Shown in pieces: positions 6,592-13,747 of a stretch of 13,838 bases of DNA. Origin of the DNA: Kiritimatiellia bacterium. Its GTDB lineage: Bacteria > Verrucomicrobiota > Kiritimatiellia > SLAD01. The stretch spans positions 1 to 13,838 of the forward strand of contig SLCI01000096.1 of NCBI GenBank assembly GCA_007125875.1, read 5' to 3'. Every line of letters begins with the position of its first letter. The stretch's first letter is position 1. The translations under genes and the position numbers were made by a program. The notes beneath the pieces were generated by a model. It did not search any database and was not told the DNA's origin. It worked only from the letters and a program-made list of their open reading frames with translations.

Positions 6592-8952
6592 TCAGCTAAT
6601 CCGCCAGGTCTTCTGCGAGACGCCGCAGAATGACCAGTTATGCCGTTTCGGCTTCACGGATTTACCGTTGATCCGAACCTGCTTGAAGTCGTCATACAGC
6701 ACAAAGTCCGCAAGGATGTCACCGTAACCGGTAGCGGTCATGTCCGTAGTGATTTCGAGTTCTTCATTTGCACTCACGGTTGCCTTGACCTGCATACGAC
6801 TACGTTTCCCTTTTTGGTAATCAAAGCTGGTCCCGTCATCACTGGTGTACTCATACGTTGCTGTATGAGTAGGCGCGTTCCGCACAAAGACGTGAAACTC
6901 AACTCGTTTTCCATCATACGCATTATCGGTAGGCAGTGCGCCGGGCGTCATCGGAATGATGGCATCCTCCCGCACATAGAGCGGCGTCTGCTTCTCCGAT
7001 GGTGTGACCTTCACATTCCGGCTCGTGGACAACCATGCGCCATCCAGCGCGGAGTACCACGCTGGGGAGCCGGGCAGCACAACAGATCGTTCTCGATTGT
7101 CCTCGGACAATAGCGGGGCCTGCATCAGCGCTGGTCCAACCAGAAATTGGTCATCAATGCGTCCCAACGGATTTTCGGCTCTATCCTCGAAGTCATAGAA
7201 TAGGGGACGCAGGATGGCCTCGCCGCGTTCCTCTTGATGAACGAACAGGTTGTAGAGGTAAGGACGTAGTTTATAGCGGAGCTGGATATAATGCTTGAGT
7301 ACATTTCTCGTGGCTGCCTTGAAGGCCCAAGGCTCTTGATCGCGCGTGCCGATCATGGAGTGATTCCGGCAGAACGGGAAGAGGAAACATGTTTTCATCC
7401 AATCCTGAATGAGTTGGTCGCTCGTGTCGCCAGCAAATCCACCAATATCCGGTCCATTAAAGGGCACACCGGATAGTGCCAGGTTCAAGCTCACGGCAAT
7501 GCTATTGCGCAGGTAGTGGTAATTGGACATGTTGTCGCCGGTCCAGAGGGCGGCATACTTACTGATGCCGGTGTAACCTGAGCGACTCAACAAAAATGGG
7601 CGCTTGTTCGGATGTGCGGCAGTAAATCCATCGCGCGTGGCACGTGCCATGCCTAACGCATATTGATTGTGATACGTATAATGGCTGTCCTTGCCGCGAT
7701 TAAAGCGCATGTCCAAGCAGCGTACGGGGCCGGTGGAGGGGTCGTTCATATCCAGCCAGGCTCCATAGATGCCGTTGCGCGCAAATTTTGTAACGTGATC
7801 GGCCCACCACTTACGTCCTGCCGGCATGGAATAATCCGGGAAGACCGTCTCGCCAGGCCAGACTAATCCGACATATTCGCGGTTTTGGGGATTACGGCAA
7901 AAGACATCTGCTTTGCGCCCGCTCTCATAGACTGGATAACCTGATTCCTGTTTAACGCCGGGATCCAAAATTGGCAAAATTTTGCGTCCGCTCTTTTCAA
8001 AGCTTGATAGCGTCTTGTGTAGCGCGGGAAAGTGTTGCTTGTTGAATGTGAACACTTTGAAAGAGTCCATGTAATCGATGTCGAGCCACAGTCCATCGCA
8101 CGGTATGCCATGCTTGCGGAATCCCTCATCAAGTCGTTTCAAGCACGTGTCCGCCTTGTATCCCCAACGGCACTGATGATAGCCGAGGGCCCAGGCGGGT
8201 GGCAGCGGCGTGCGGCCTACCAGACGTTGTAGTTTGCGGGTCAATTCCGCCAAGGACGGTCCCGTCAGGATGTAGAGGTCGGGTTGGCCATGTTCGGCAC
8301 CGATTGTGATGAAGCGATCCTTTGATCCGCTCACGATCATTTGTCCGCCGCCGATCTCTGGACGCGGACTGGTCGACATGAACGTCGCATAGGGATTGTC
8401 TAGCAGCAGTCCGACATAGCGATTGCCGCGTTTGATGACCAGGTAAGGGATCGAGACGTACATCGGATCGGGCCGGTCGTTCTCAATCTCTTTCCAGTGA
8501 AAATCACCAAACACATCCGTATTCCAAAACTTGGTTTGGATGCCGGACAATTCCAGCCCGCGCATCTTTTCACCCATGCCATAGAACTCGTGATTATCTT
8601 CTTGGTTAAACACAAACATCGAGCTCGTGCCACTGACGCCGAAAGTCTGTTTAGAAGGCGAAGTGAGCAGGACATGACCATCCTCGTCACAAATCTTGAT
8701 TCCGAAGCCATCGTCGACCTGGATAGATGGGCCCTTGGCAGCGGCCTGTTTCAGTGGTGCTGGTCGCTTCAGTTGCGCTTGCGAATAATTTTTCTTCCAG
8801 CGCGTATCCTCAACCTTAAGTCGAAATATGCCATCGCGATGTGGCGTCACGGTCACACGCATACGATCGTGGCCCACGGTGCAAGGTTTCCCGGGGCGAT
8901 ATTTTGTCAGAAAGTCAAAGTTGTTAATGAAGGGTTGTTTGCGAAAATACAT
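6592..8952 (-). CDS. Alpha-glucosidase-type glycoside hydrolase, family GH31
   Basis: This is a 786-residue retaining alpha-glycosidase without a signal peptide, so probably cytoplasmic. Domain order fits GH31: an N-terminal beta-sandwich (about 30-235, with HEFYGMGEK at 121-129), a (beta/alpha)8 barrel (about 250-560) and C-terminal beta domains. Landmarks are GYHQCRWGY (257-265), GLWLDIDYMDSFKVFTFN (287-304), the nucleophile region GAWLDMNDP (397-405, nucleophile D401), the acid/base TGDN (D473) and FNGPDIGGF (498-506). The nucleophile motif is DMND instead of the usual DMNE. The ATG at 8952 is preceded by GGAG at about 9 nt; a TTG at 8967 is also in frame but overlaps that site. The gene lies downstream of an AraC-type regulator and near a MalK-type ATPase, pointing to use of malto-oligosaccharides or a related alpha-glucoside. 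Alpha-xylosidase activity cannot be excluded by eye. Confidence 0.88.
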   Translation of the reverse strand: MYFRKQPFINNFDFLTKYRPGKPCTVGHDRMRVTVTPHRDGIFRLKVEDTRWKKNYSQAQLKRPAPLKQAAAKGPSIQVDDGFGIKICDEDGHVLLTSPSKQTFGVSGTSSMFVFNQEDNHEFYGMGEKMRGLELSGIQTKFWNTDVFGDFHWKEIENDRPDPMYVSIPYLVIKRGNRYVGLLLDNPYATFMSTSPRPEIGGGQMIVSGSKDRFITIGAEHGQPDLYILTGPSLAELTRKLQRLVGRTPLPPAWALGYHQCRWGYKADTCLKRLDEGFRKHGIPCDGLWLDIDYMDSFKVFTFNKQHFPALHKTLSSFEKSGRKILPILDPGVKQESGYPVYESGRKADVFCRNPQNREYVGLVWPGETVFPDYSMPAGRKWWADHVTKFARNGIYGAWLDMNDPSTGPVRCLDMRFNRGKDSHYTYHNQYALGMARATRDGFTAAHPNKRPFLLSRSGYTGISKYAALWTGDNMSNYHYLRNSIAVSLNLALSGVPFNGPDIGGFAGDTSDQLIQDWMKTCFLFPFCRNHSMIGTRDQEPWAFKAATRNVLKHYIQLRYKLRPYLYNLFVHQEERGEAILRPLFYDFEDRAENPLGRIDDQFLVGPALMQAPLLSEDNRERSVVLPGSPAWYSALDGAWLSTSRNVKVTPSEKQTPLYVREDAIIPMTPGALPTDNAYDGKRVEFHVFVRNAPTHTATYEYTSDDGTSFDYQKGKRSRMQVKATVSANEELEITTDMTATGYGDILADFVLYDDFKQVRINGKSVKPKRHNWSFCGVSQKTWRIS

Positions 8953-9210
8953 AGCGGAAAGCTCCAATTAACTGGTTTGCTTGAAAGCGGTGTAACCTAA
9001 CAGGTTCGTTTTGTGATGCAAGCATTGGTGCCACCGACAAACGACTCGCGCAGGATCTTGGCAGCTCTCAGATCTGCGCCTTCTCTCTGGATTTACGGAA
9101 TCTCTTATGTGTCCCTGCTGGAGGGGCGAGCTCCGCGAGACCGTAGTCCGGCCCGTTGTCGGTAATTTCGCGAATGGTGTCCGTGTGCAACAGGTGAAAC
9201 AGTAAAGCCG
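8953..9210. promoter_or_regulatory. GH31 upstream region with dyad and orphan REP half
   Basis: No gene lies here. Upstream of the leftward GH31 gene is the dyad AACCT-aac-AGGTT (8994-9006), 42-54 nt before its ATG, a possible operator. Read on the minus strand, TTGCAT followed by TAGGTT at 16 nt is a weak promoter candidate overlapping this dyad. A half copy of the REP-like palindrome occurs at 9119-9143. Confidence 0.35.
9119..9143. repeat. Orphan left arm of the REP-like palindrome
   Basis: The 17 bases cgagctccgcgagaccg (9127-9143) are identical to the left arms of the two palindromes at 13541-13747 and are preceded by the same tggagg-type start. The matching right arm is absent; only degenerate sequence follows. 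Confidence 0.7.
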
Positions 9211-9924
9211 TCAGGCAACCCAGAGACAGCGATCACGGTAGGCGCTTGGAGAACACTGCATTTGCTTGTAGAAAAAGTGGGTGAGTGCCGCCACACTCTT
9301 ATAGCCAACGGCGCGCGCAACTTGACTGATCGATAACTCATTCTCTGCCAGTAATTGACACGCTTGCTCCAATCGCATGCGAGTCAACTCACGGTTTGGC
9401 GAACGGTAGCCAGCTTTCCGAAATGACGCGCGCAAGCTTGCCGCGCTACACTGCAACTCAGCCGCTACATCGCTCATCGATAAAGGCTGATCCAAGCTCG
9501 AAGCCATAAGGAGGAGTGCGCGGTCCGCGATTGTCTTGGAGTGATCATCCGACAGGTAAGTTGGCAATGCATCTTGCACACGATGTTGGGCGACTTTCAG
9601 TACTGCTTGTCGGTAACCCTCGCTGGCGTGTTCGGCAAAGAAGGCATCGCACACAAGTTGCAGGGTCAATTCATCAGGGGCGACCGAGTGATTCGGGAGG
9701 GGAAGATTTTTCACGATCAACGCCTTTGCATCTTCAAATTGGGCCTCCTCAAACAAGCGCAGTATCGCGATCGGTGCGCAAACGCGCTCTTTCCCAAAAA
9801 TCATCTGGCCAGCGCACAAGATGACCACATCAGGTGCATCATGATCCGTACTGCCCAACTGCACTTGATCAGACCCCTCTATGACTTGATAAATCATTCC
9901 AGCGGCAAGAATTAGTTGACGCAA
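9211..9924 (-). CDS. AraC-family transcriptional regulator
   Basis: The C-terminal 95 or so residues form the AraC/XylS double helix-turn-helix: first HTH at about 149-172 (SMSDVAAELQCSAASLRASF), linker helix RMRLEQACQLL (182-192), second HTH at about 198-230 (SISQVARAVGYKSVAALTHFF, then SPSAYR). The N-terminal 140 residues are shorter than a classical cupin sensor and I recognise no ligand pocket. The start is unsure: TTG 9924 gives 237 residues, ATG 9897 gives 228, and neither has a good ribosome site; a stop in frame lies just upstream of the TTG. The gene precedes GH31 on the same strand and diverges from the ABC ATPase, so it probably controls both as a local activator for sugar use. This is inference from position. 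Confidence 0.87.
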   Translation of the reverse strand: MRQLILAAGMIYQVIEGSDQVQLGSTDHDAPDVVILCAGQMIFGKERVCAPIAILRLFEEAQFEDAKALIVKNLPLPNHSVAPDELTLQLVCDAFFAEHASEGYRQAVLKVAQHRVQDALPTYLSDDHSKTIADRALLLMASSLDQPLSMSDVAAELQCSAASLRASFRKAGYRSPNRELTRMRLEQACQLLAENELSISQVARAVGYKSVAALTHFFYKQMQCSPSAYRDRCLWVA

Positions 9925-9947
9925 TCGAAATAGTCAAATATTTTTGA
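9916..9947 (+). promoter_or_regulatory. Promoter and possible operator of the ABC ATPase gene
   Basis: TTGACG (9916-9921), a 17-nt spacer and TATTTT (9939-9944) form a good sigma-70-type promoter, 26 nt upstream of the ATPase start. The -35 box overlaps the first codons of the divergent AraC gene if that gene starts at TTG 9924. A near-palindrome, TCAAATATTTTTGA (9934-9947), covers the -10 box and could bind a regulator. Confidence 0.55.
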
Positions 9948-9969
9948 TCAGTTCATCGAAAGGAGCAGC

Positions 9970-11103
9970 ATGGCAAGTGTCGATCTAAAATCTGTGTATA
10001 AAGTGTATGAGGGTGGCGTTGAGGCTGTACGGGATTTCAATTTACACATCCCGCACGGGGAATTTCTGGTACTTGTGGGCCCGTCCGGTTGCGGTAAATC
10101 GACGACATTGCGCATGATCGCTGGTCTCGAGGAGATCAGCAAAGGAACGATTCATATCGGTGATCGATTGGTGAACGATGTGCCGCCCAAGCAACGCGAT
10201 ATTGCGATGGTATTCCAGAACTATGCGCTGTATCCGCACATGACCGTTTACGACAACATGGCCTTCGGGTTGAAGTTGCGGAAGACGCCTAAGGCCGAAA
10301 TTCGTACCCGTGTAGCTGAAGCGGCTCAGCTATTGGGACTGAATGAGCTGCTCGATCGTAAGCCGAAAGCGCTGTCGGGTGGTCAGCGTCAACGCGTGGC
10401 GATGGGGCGCGCGATCGTACGGGAGCCGGCGGTCTTTCTCTTTGATGAACCGCTCTCAAACCTTGATGCCAAAATGCGGGTGGAAATGCGTAAGGAAATC
10501 TTACAACTGCATCACCGCATCGATAGCACCATGGTCTATGTCACACACGACCAGATCGAGGCGATGACGCTAGGCGATCGGATTTGCGTGATGAGCAATG
10601 GCATTATCGAACAGGTTGGCGCGCCGACGGAAATCTTTGATCATCCCGCCACGCTATTTGTCGCTCGCTTTATTGGCACACCGCCCATGAATCTGTTGGA
10701 TGGCAAGCTTGAAGGTGGCAATGATGCAATGCGTTTCGTCAGTGGCCCGATACAATGCGTCGTTCCGGATGAAAAGGCCACGCGCCTGAAAGATCGACTG
10801 AACAAGCCCATTATCTTTGGCATTCGGCCACGAGCGTGGAAGTTGGTTAATGGTGAGACCGAAGCGCCTTCAGCGGTTGAGGGGAAAGTAGAGATTTCGG
10901 AAATGCTTGGAGAGGAAGTGTTGGTCCACATTCGAGCGGGCGAGCACCAATTTATTTCGAGCATTGATCCACACGAGGCACGGGAGATAAAAGACGGGCG
11001 CATTCGCGTGGTTCCGGACCTATCGGCGGCGCACTTCTTTGATCCTGAGAGCGGTCACAATTTGACGTTGCCGGATCACGTCCCTAATCCTCACGCAGTC
11101 TGA
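9970..11103 (+). CDS. ABC transporter ATP-binding protein, MalK/UgpC/MsmX type
   Basis: This 377-residue ATPase powers sugar import as a dimer at the inner face of the membrane. It has the Walker A motif GPSGCGKST (37-45), Q-loop VFQNYALYPHM (Q83), signature LSGGQ (135-139), Walker B VFLFDE (155-160), D-loop SNLDAK and H-loop THDQ (H193). The residues from about 235 form the OB/TOBE regulatory domain found in MalK-type subunits. GAAAGGAG lies 4 nt before the ATG. No binding protein or permease gene is in the window, so it may serve transporters encoded elsewhere, as known for the shared ATPase MsmX of Bacillus. Divergence from the AraC gene and closeness to GH31 support a role in oligosaccharide uptake. 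The substrate cannot be read from the sequence. Confidence 0.92.
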   Translation: MASVDLKSVYKVYEGGVEAVRDFNLHIPHGEFLVLVGPSGCGKSTTLRMIAGLEEISKGTIHIGDRLVNDVPPKQRDIAMVFQNYALYPHMTVYDNMAFGLKLRKTPKAEIRTRVAEAAQLLGLNELLDRKPKALSGGQRQRVAMGRAIVREPAVFLFDEPLSNLDAKMRVEMRKEILQLHHRIDSTMVYVTHDQIEAMTLGDRICVMSNGIIEQVGAPTEIFDHPATLFVARFIGTPPMNLLDGKLEGGNDAMRFVSGPIQCVVPDEKATRLKDRLNKPIIFGIRPRAWKLVNGETEAPSAVEGKVEISEMLGEEVLVHIRAGEHQFISSIDPHEAREIKDGRIRVVPDLSAAHFFDPESGHNLTLPDHVPNPHAV

Positions 11104-11231
11104 GCATAGTGTGTCTTTTTTGTGTTGAGACTCAGCTTTCAGAAGATTCTGATTAGAGTGGTTTCAGCGCATAGGCTGGGCTAGAGTTTTCTGATGATGT
11201 TCGGCATCATACAGAAATCGCGGGAGCGCTG
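11104..11231 (+). promoter_or_regulatory. Leader of the antiporter operon, with hairpin
   Basis: A hairpin TCTG-ATGATG-ttcgg-CATCAT-a-CAGA spans 11190-11215 (10 paired bases, one bulge), ending 16 nt before the TTG start. A smaller dyad CAGAA-ga-TTCTG lies at 11140-11151. No terminator for the upstream ATPase gene is evident: the T-run at 11115-11121 lacks a preceding GC stem. No convincing -35/-10 pair is seen. Confidence 0.4.
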
Positions 11232-12494
11232 TTGAATCCAGAAGCCCTATTCGAAATAAAGCGGATGTTTACAGAGCATCCCTTGTTTTTGCTTGGTCTC
11301 TTGCTATTGGTCGGATACGGCGTCGGCAAGTTGGCGATACGGGTGCGTTTGCCTGAAATCACGGGCTTTATTGTAGCGGGACTGCTGGTCAGTCCATACA
11401 CCACGGGCGTCGTTCGCCTCGAAATGAACGAGATGCTGCATGTGGTGACCGAAGTGGCGATCGGTTTTTTGGCGCTCACAATCGGTGCCGAATTTTCCCG
11501 TACTAAGCTCCGACGCATAGGCCGTACCGTATTTCGGATCACAATCATCAGCTTGGCTGGTACATTCTTGCTGGTGTGGGGCGGTTGCCTCCTGCTGGAC
11601 ATCGCTTTGCCCCAGGTCGATATCGGACACCCGTATGCTGTATTACTGGCCGTAATTGCTTGCGCCACTTCTCCAGCAATCATTGTGGCAGAAATACATC
11701 ATATGCGCGCTCAAGGTCGCTTTGTTGATTATCTATTCGGTGTGGTGGCGCTAACGGACGCCATTACGGTGGTGCTATTCGGCTTGGCATTTACGGTGGT
11801 CATCAATCTATTGGGCGACGTGGGATCCTATTCCATCATTGGTGAATCGATTCGTGAAATCTCGCTTTCAGTCGCGGGCGGTGGAATTGCGGCGCTTCCA
11901 CTCGCGTATATTTTGCAGCGCAGCAAAAGCCGGAACGAGATGATGATTATCACGATCGGATACGTCTTTGTCGTTACTGGTGCTGCCATCGCGCTGCACT
12001 TGTCTCCTTTGTTGACGAATATGGCGATGGGCGCGGTGGTGGCTCAGTTTCCGATGGGGAGCCAGCGTATATTTCGCGCCTTGGAACCGTTCACGCCACC
12101 TTTGTATGCGCTCTTTTTCATCATTGCCGGACTGGAAATTGATCCGCGCATTTTTGCCGCGGGGCCGGTGTTGTTGGTGGGACTGGGCTATATCGTCATT
12201 CGTGATCTCGGCAAATTCGGCACCGCTTGGTTGGGCTGCCGAATGAGTGGGGTAGAGGACACGATCGGACGACACTTGGGTATGTGTATGTTTTCGAAGG
12301 GCGGTATCGCCTTGGGATTTGTGCTTCTCATTCAAACGTCCCCGGCACTGGAAGCGTTGCGCGGAACGGCGGCGATCTATGAGGACTTTACGCTGCTTGT
12401 GAACATTGTGTTGATGTCGATCTTTATTAATGAGCTGTTGTCACCGATATTTCTGCGTTATGCCGTCACGAGAGGAAACAAAATGGAGCCATGA
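11232..12494 (+). CDS. Cation:proton antiporter, CPA2 (Kef/NapA-like) membrane domain
   Basis: The 420-residue protein is almost entirely hydrophobic, with about twelve membrane segments from about residue 17 to 410. Family signs are RLPEITGFIVAGLLVSP (39-55), IGAEF (84-88), the unwound-helix stretch ATSPA (145-149), the ion-site helix ALTDAITVVLFG (163-174, D166), IIAGLEID (307-314) and FSKGGIALGF (354-363). It would exchange Na+ or K+ for H+ across the inner membrane. The C-terminal TrkA-N/RCK domain common in Kef proteins is missing; the chain ends soon after the last membrane helix. The start is TTG 11232 with GGGAG 5 nt upstream; Met12 lacks a ribosome site. Its stop overlaps the next start (ATGA, 12491-12494), so the EIIA-PII-like protein is made with it and may replace the lost regulatory domain. 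Confidence 0.88.
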   Translation: MNPEALFEIKRMFTEHPLFLLGLLLLVGYGVGKLAIRVRLPEITGFIVAGLLVSPYTTGVVRLEMNEMLHVVTEVAIGFLALTIGAEFSRTKLRRIGRTVFRITIISLAGTFLLVWGGCLLLDIALPQVDIGHPYAVLLAVIACATSPAIIVAEIHHMRAQGRFVDYLFGVVALTDAITVVLFGLAFTVVINLLGDVGSYSIIGESIREISLSVAGGGIAALPLAYILQRSKSRNEMMIITIGYVFVVTGAAIALHLSPLLTNMAMGAVVAQFPMGSQRIFRALEPFTPPLYALFFIIAGLEIDPRIFAAGPVLLVGLGYIVIRDLGKFGTAWLGCRMSGVEDTIGRHLGMCMFSKGGIALGFVLLIQTSPALEALRGTAAIYEDFTLLVNIVLMSIFINELLSPIFLRYAVTRGNKMEP

Positions 12495-13324
12495 AAATTG
12501 CAGACACACTAGCGGATGGGTTATGCCGAATCGATTTCTCGGCGACGAATAAGGAGGATGCGTTACGGCAGATGGCTGCCATCGCGGTTGAAACACCGGC
12601 ACTGAAGCCTTTCGGCGAAGATCATCTCTTTGATTTGTTGTCGGAGCGAGAGGTGATGGTTTCCACTGGACTCGGTGGCGGCGTAGCCATACCGCATGCC
12701 CGTATTGATAGCCTGAATGAGTTCGTGGTGTTTGCTTTGGTTGCGCCTAGCGGCGTGGGCTTTGATGCCTTGGATGAGCGACCAGTAAACATCTTCTTCG
12801 TGGTCTTTGCACCAACCGATCGCAACACGGAACACTTACGCTTATTGGCGACGCTGTCCCGTATGATTGCCAAGCCCGCGCGCAAGAAGGAACTCCTCGA
12901 AGCTGCAAATGTCGACACCTTGCAAGAGGTAATTCGCCGCATCTGTGGAGAAGAAGAATCGCCACGAGTATCCGCGGAATCAAAGGGGGCCCGAAAAGTA
13001 CTTTTCATTATTCTTTTCTATGAGGAGGATCTTCAATCGGTGTTGGAATATCTGATTGAGCAAGGCGTTGAAGGTGCAATCATCATCGAGGCAAAAGGTA
13101 TGGGAACCTATGTGTCAACGATGCCCTTGTTCGCCAGCTTTCTTGGGTTCATGCGCGACGATCACAGCACGGCCAACACCATTATGACCGTCGTGGATGC
13201 AGCACATGAACAGGCGATCATTGATGGAATCGAAAGCATTACCGGTGATTTCGAAACCAAGCAGGGCGCAATGCTCATCTCGCTAGAGGCAACCTTGTCC
13301 AAAGGAACGATGCGCATGATTTGA
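12491..13324 (+). CDS. PTS EIIA (PtsN/fructose-type) domain fused to a PII-like domain
   Basis: Residues 1 to about 152 are a PTS EIIA domain of the nitrogen/fructose class. The motif STGLGGGVAIPHAR contains the phosphorylatable His (H69), and the stretch VNIFFVVFAP...EHLRLLATLSRMI is typical. After a short charged linker (about 153-167), residues 168-277 show a beta-alpha-beta-beta-alpha-beta pattern: RKVLFIILFY, a helix EEDLQSVLEYLIEQG, GAIIIEAKG, a T-loop-like segment (about 205-225), NTIMTVVDA, helix HEQAIIDGIESI and AMLISLEATLSKG. This matches the ferredoxin-like fold of PII/PII-like signalling proteins, though I assign it by pattern only. PtsN in enterobacteria regulates potassium transport, and PII-type proteins bind nucleotides and gate transporters. 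Together with the overlapping antiporter gene this suggests a regulator of ion exchange. No EI or HPr gene lies nearby. The IIA part is secure, the PII-like part probable. Confidence 0.83.
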   Translation: MKIADTLADGLCRIDFSATNKEDALRQMAAIAVETPALKPFGEDHLFDLLSEREVMVSTGLGGGVAIPHARIDSLNEFVVFALVAPSGVGFDALDERPVNIFFVVFAPTDRNTEHLRLLATLSRMIAKPARKKELLEAANVDTLQEVIRRICGEEESPRVSAESKGARKVLFIILFYEEDLQSVLEYLIEQGVEGAIIIEAKGMGTYVSTMPLFASFLGFMRDDHSTANTIMTVVDAAHEQAIIDGIESITGDFETKQGAMLISLEATLSKGTMRMI

Positions 13325-13327
13325 GCG

Positions 13328-13404
13328 TGGTACCCCCGGCGCGGTTCGAACGCGCGACCTCCGGATTAGGAATCCAGCGCTCTGTCCAGCTGAGCTACGA
13401 GGGC
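13328..13404 (-). tRNA. tRNA-Arg (anticodon CCT)
   Basis: The minus strand folds into a complete 77-nt cloverleaf. It has acceptor GCCCTCG/CGGGGGT, D-arm GCTC...GAGC, anticodon arm CTGGA-TTCCTAA-TCCGG with anticodon CCT (complement of 13368-13370), and T-arm GCGCG-TTCGAAC-CGCGC. CCA is encoded at the 3' end (13330-13328). The first and last acceptor bases form a G-T pair. It decodes AGG. The 3' end is 3 nt from the stop codon of the convergent EIIA-PII-like gene. Confidence 0.96.
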
Positions 13405-13416
13405 ATCACTCCGATA

Positions 13417-13444
13417 AGTATGCACCAATTAGGCCTATCCGCAA
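13417..13444 (-). promoter_or_regulatory. Putative promoter of tRNA-Arg
   Basis: Read on the minus strand, TTGCGG (13444-13439), a 16-nt spacer and CATACT (13422-13417) lie 12 nt upstream of the tRNA 5' end. The boxes are imperfect but well placed. Confidence 0.4.
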
Positions 13445-13540
13445 TCCTGATTACAGATGACTGAGCTCAGTGGCCAGGGTCAATAAGTTCTCTGCGCGGA
13501 CTCGCTTGCGGAGAACCACTTACACACAGATCCCAACAAG

Positions 13541-13630
13541 TTGGAGGGTCGAGCTCCGCGAGACCGGAAGCCACACAGCGGTTAGCCATTTTCCATTCCT
13601 ATCGCGGCGTCGCAGAGCTCCGCCCTCCAA
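13541..13630. repeat. REP-like palindrome, copy 1
   Basis: The 90-nt imperfect inverted repeat has outer arms ttggaggg/ccctccaa. The left-arm core is cgagctccgcgagaccg (13550-13566) and the right-arm core is tcgcggcgtcgcagagctcc (13602-13621). As RNA it would form a long stem with a loop near 13570-13600. Confidence 0.8.
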
Positions 13631-13656
13631 AATAACCATTATGCTTTGACTCGCGT

Positions 13657-13747
13657 GTGGAGGTCGAGCTCCGCGAGACCGGAGGCCGCACAAGAGTTTG
13701 CATTTGCCCATGCAAGATCGCGGCGTCGCAGAGCTCCGTCCCTCCAC
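13657..13747. repeat. REP-like palindrome, copy 2
   Basis: The 91-nt unit lies in the same orientation, 26 nt after copy 1. Its left core (13665-13681) and right core (13718-13737) are identical to those of copy 1, while the loop differs. The outer arms are gtggagg/cctccac. Confidence 0.8.

Noticed and set aside
6607..6635. Hairpin near the GH31 3' end as a bidirectional terminator
   Set aside because: The stem is real (TTCTGC/GCAGAA plus GGTC/GACC) but lies inside coding sequence and has no T-run on either side.
8497..9000. Plus-strand open frame of 167 codons opposite the GH31 5' end
   Set aside because: It is antisense to conserved GH31 sequence, with no ribosome site or domain.
9105..9341. 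Minus-strand open frame containing RSRGARP
   Set aside because: That peptide is the translation of the REP-like palindrome arm, and the frame overlaps the AraC 3' end.
11115..11121. T-run after the ABC ATPase gene as an intrinsic terminator
   Set aside because: No GC-rich stem precedes it; the only nearby pairing (CTGAG/CTCAG) flanks rather than precedes the Ts.
13328..13404. tRNA-Arg as an integration (att) site for the adjacent repeat element
   Set aside because: The element lies on the 5' side of the tRNA, its ends carry an 8-bp duplication typical of transposition, and no second copy of the tRNA 3' end is present.
13520..13747. Minus-strand open frame of 75 codons
   Set aside because: It is made up almost entirely of the two palindromes; it is repeat DNA, not a gene.
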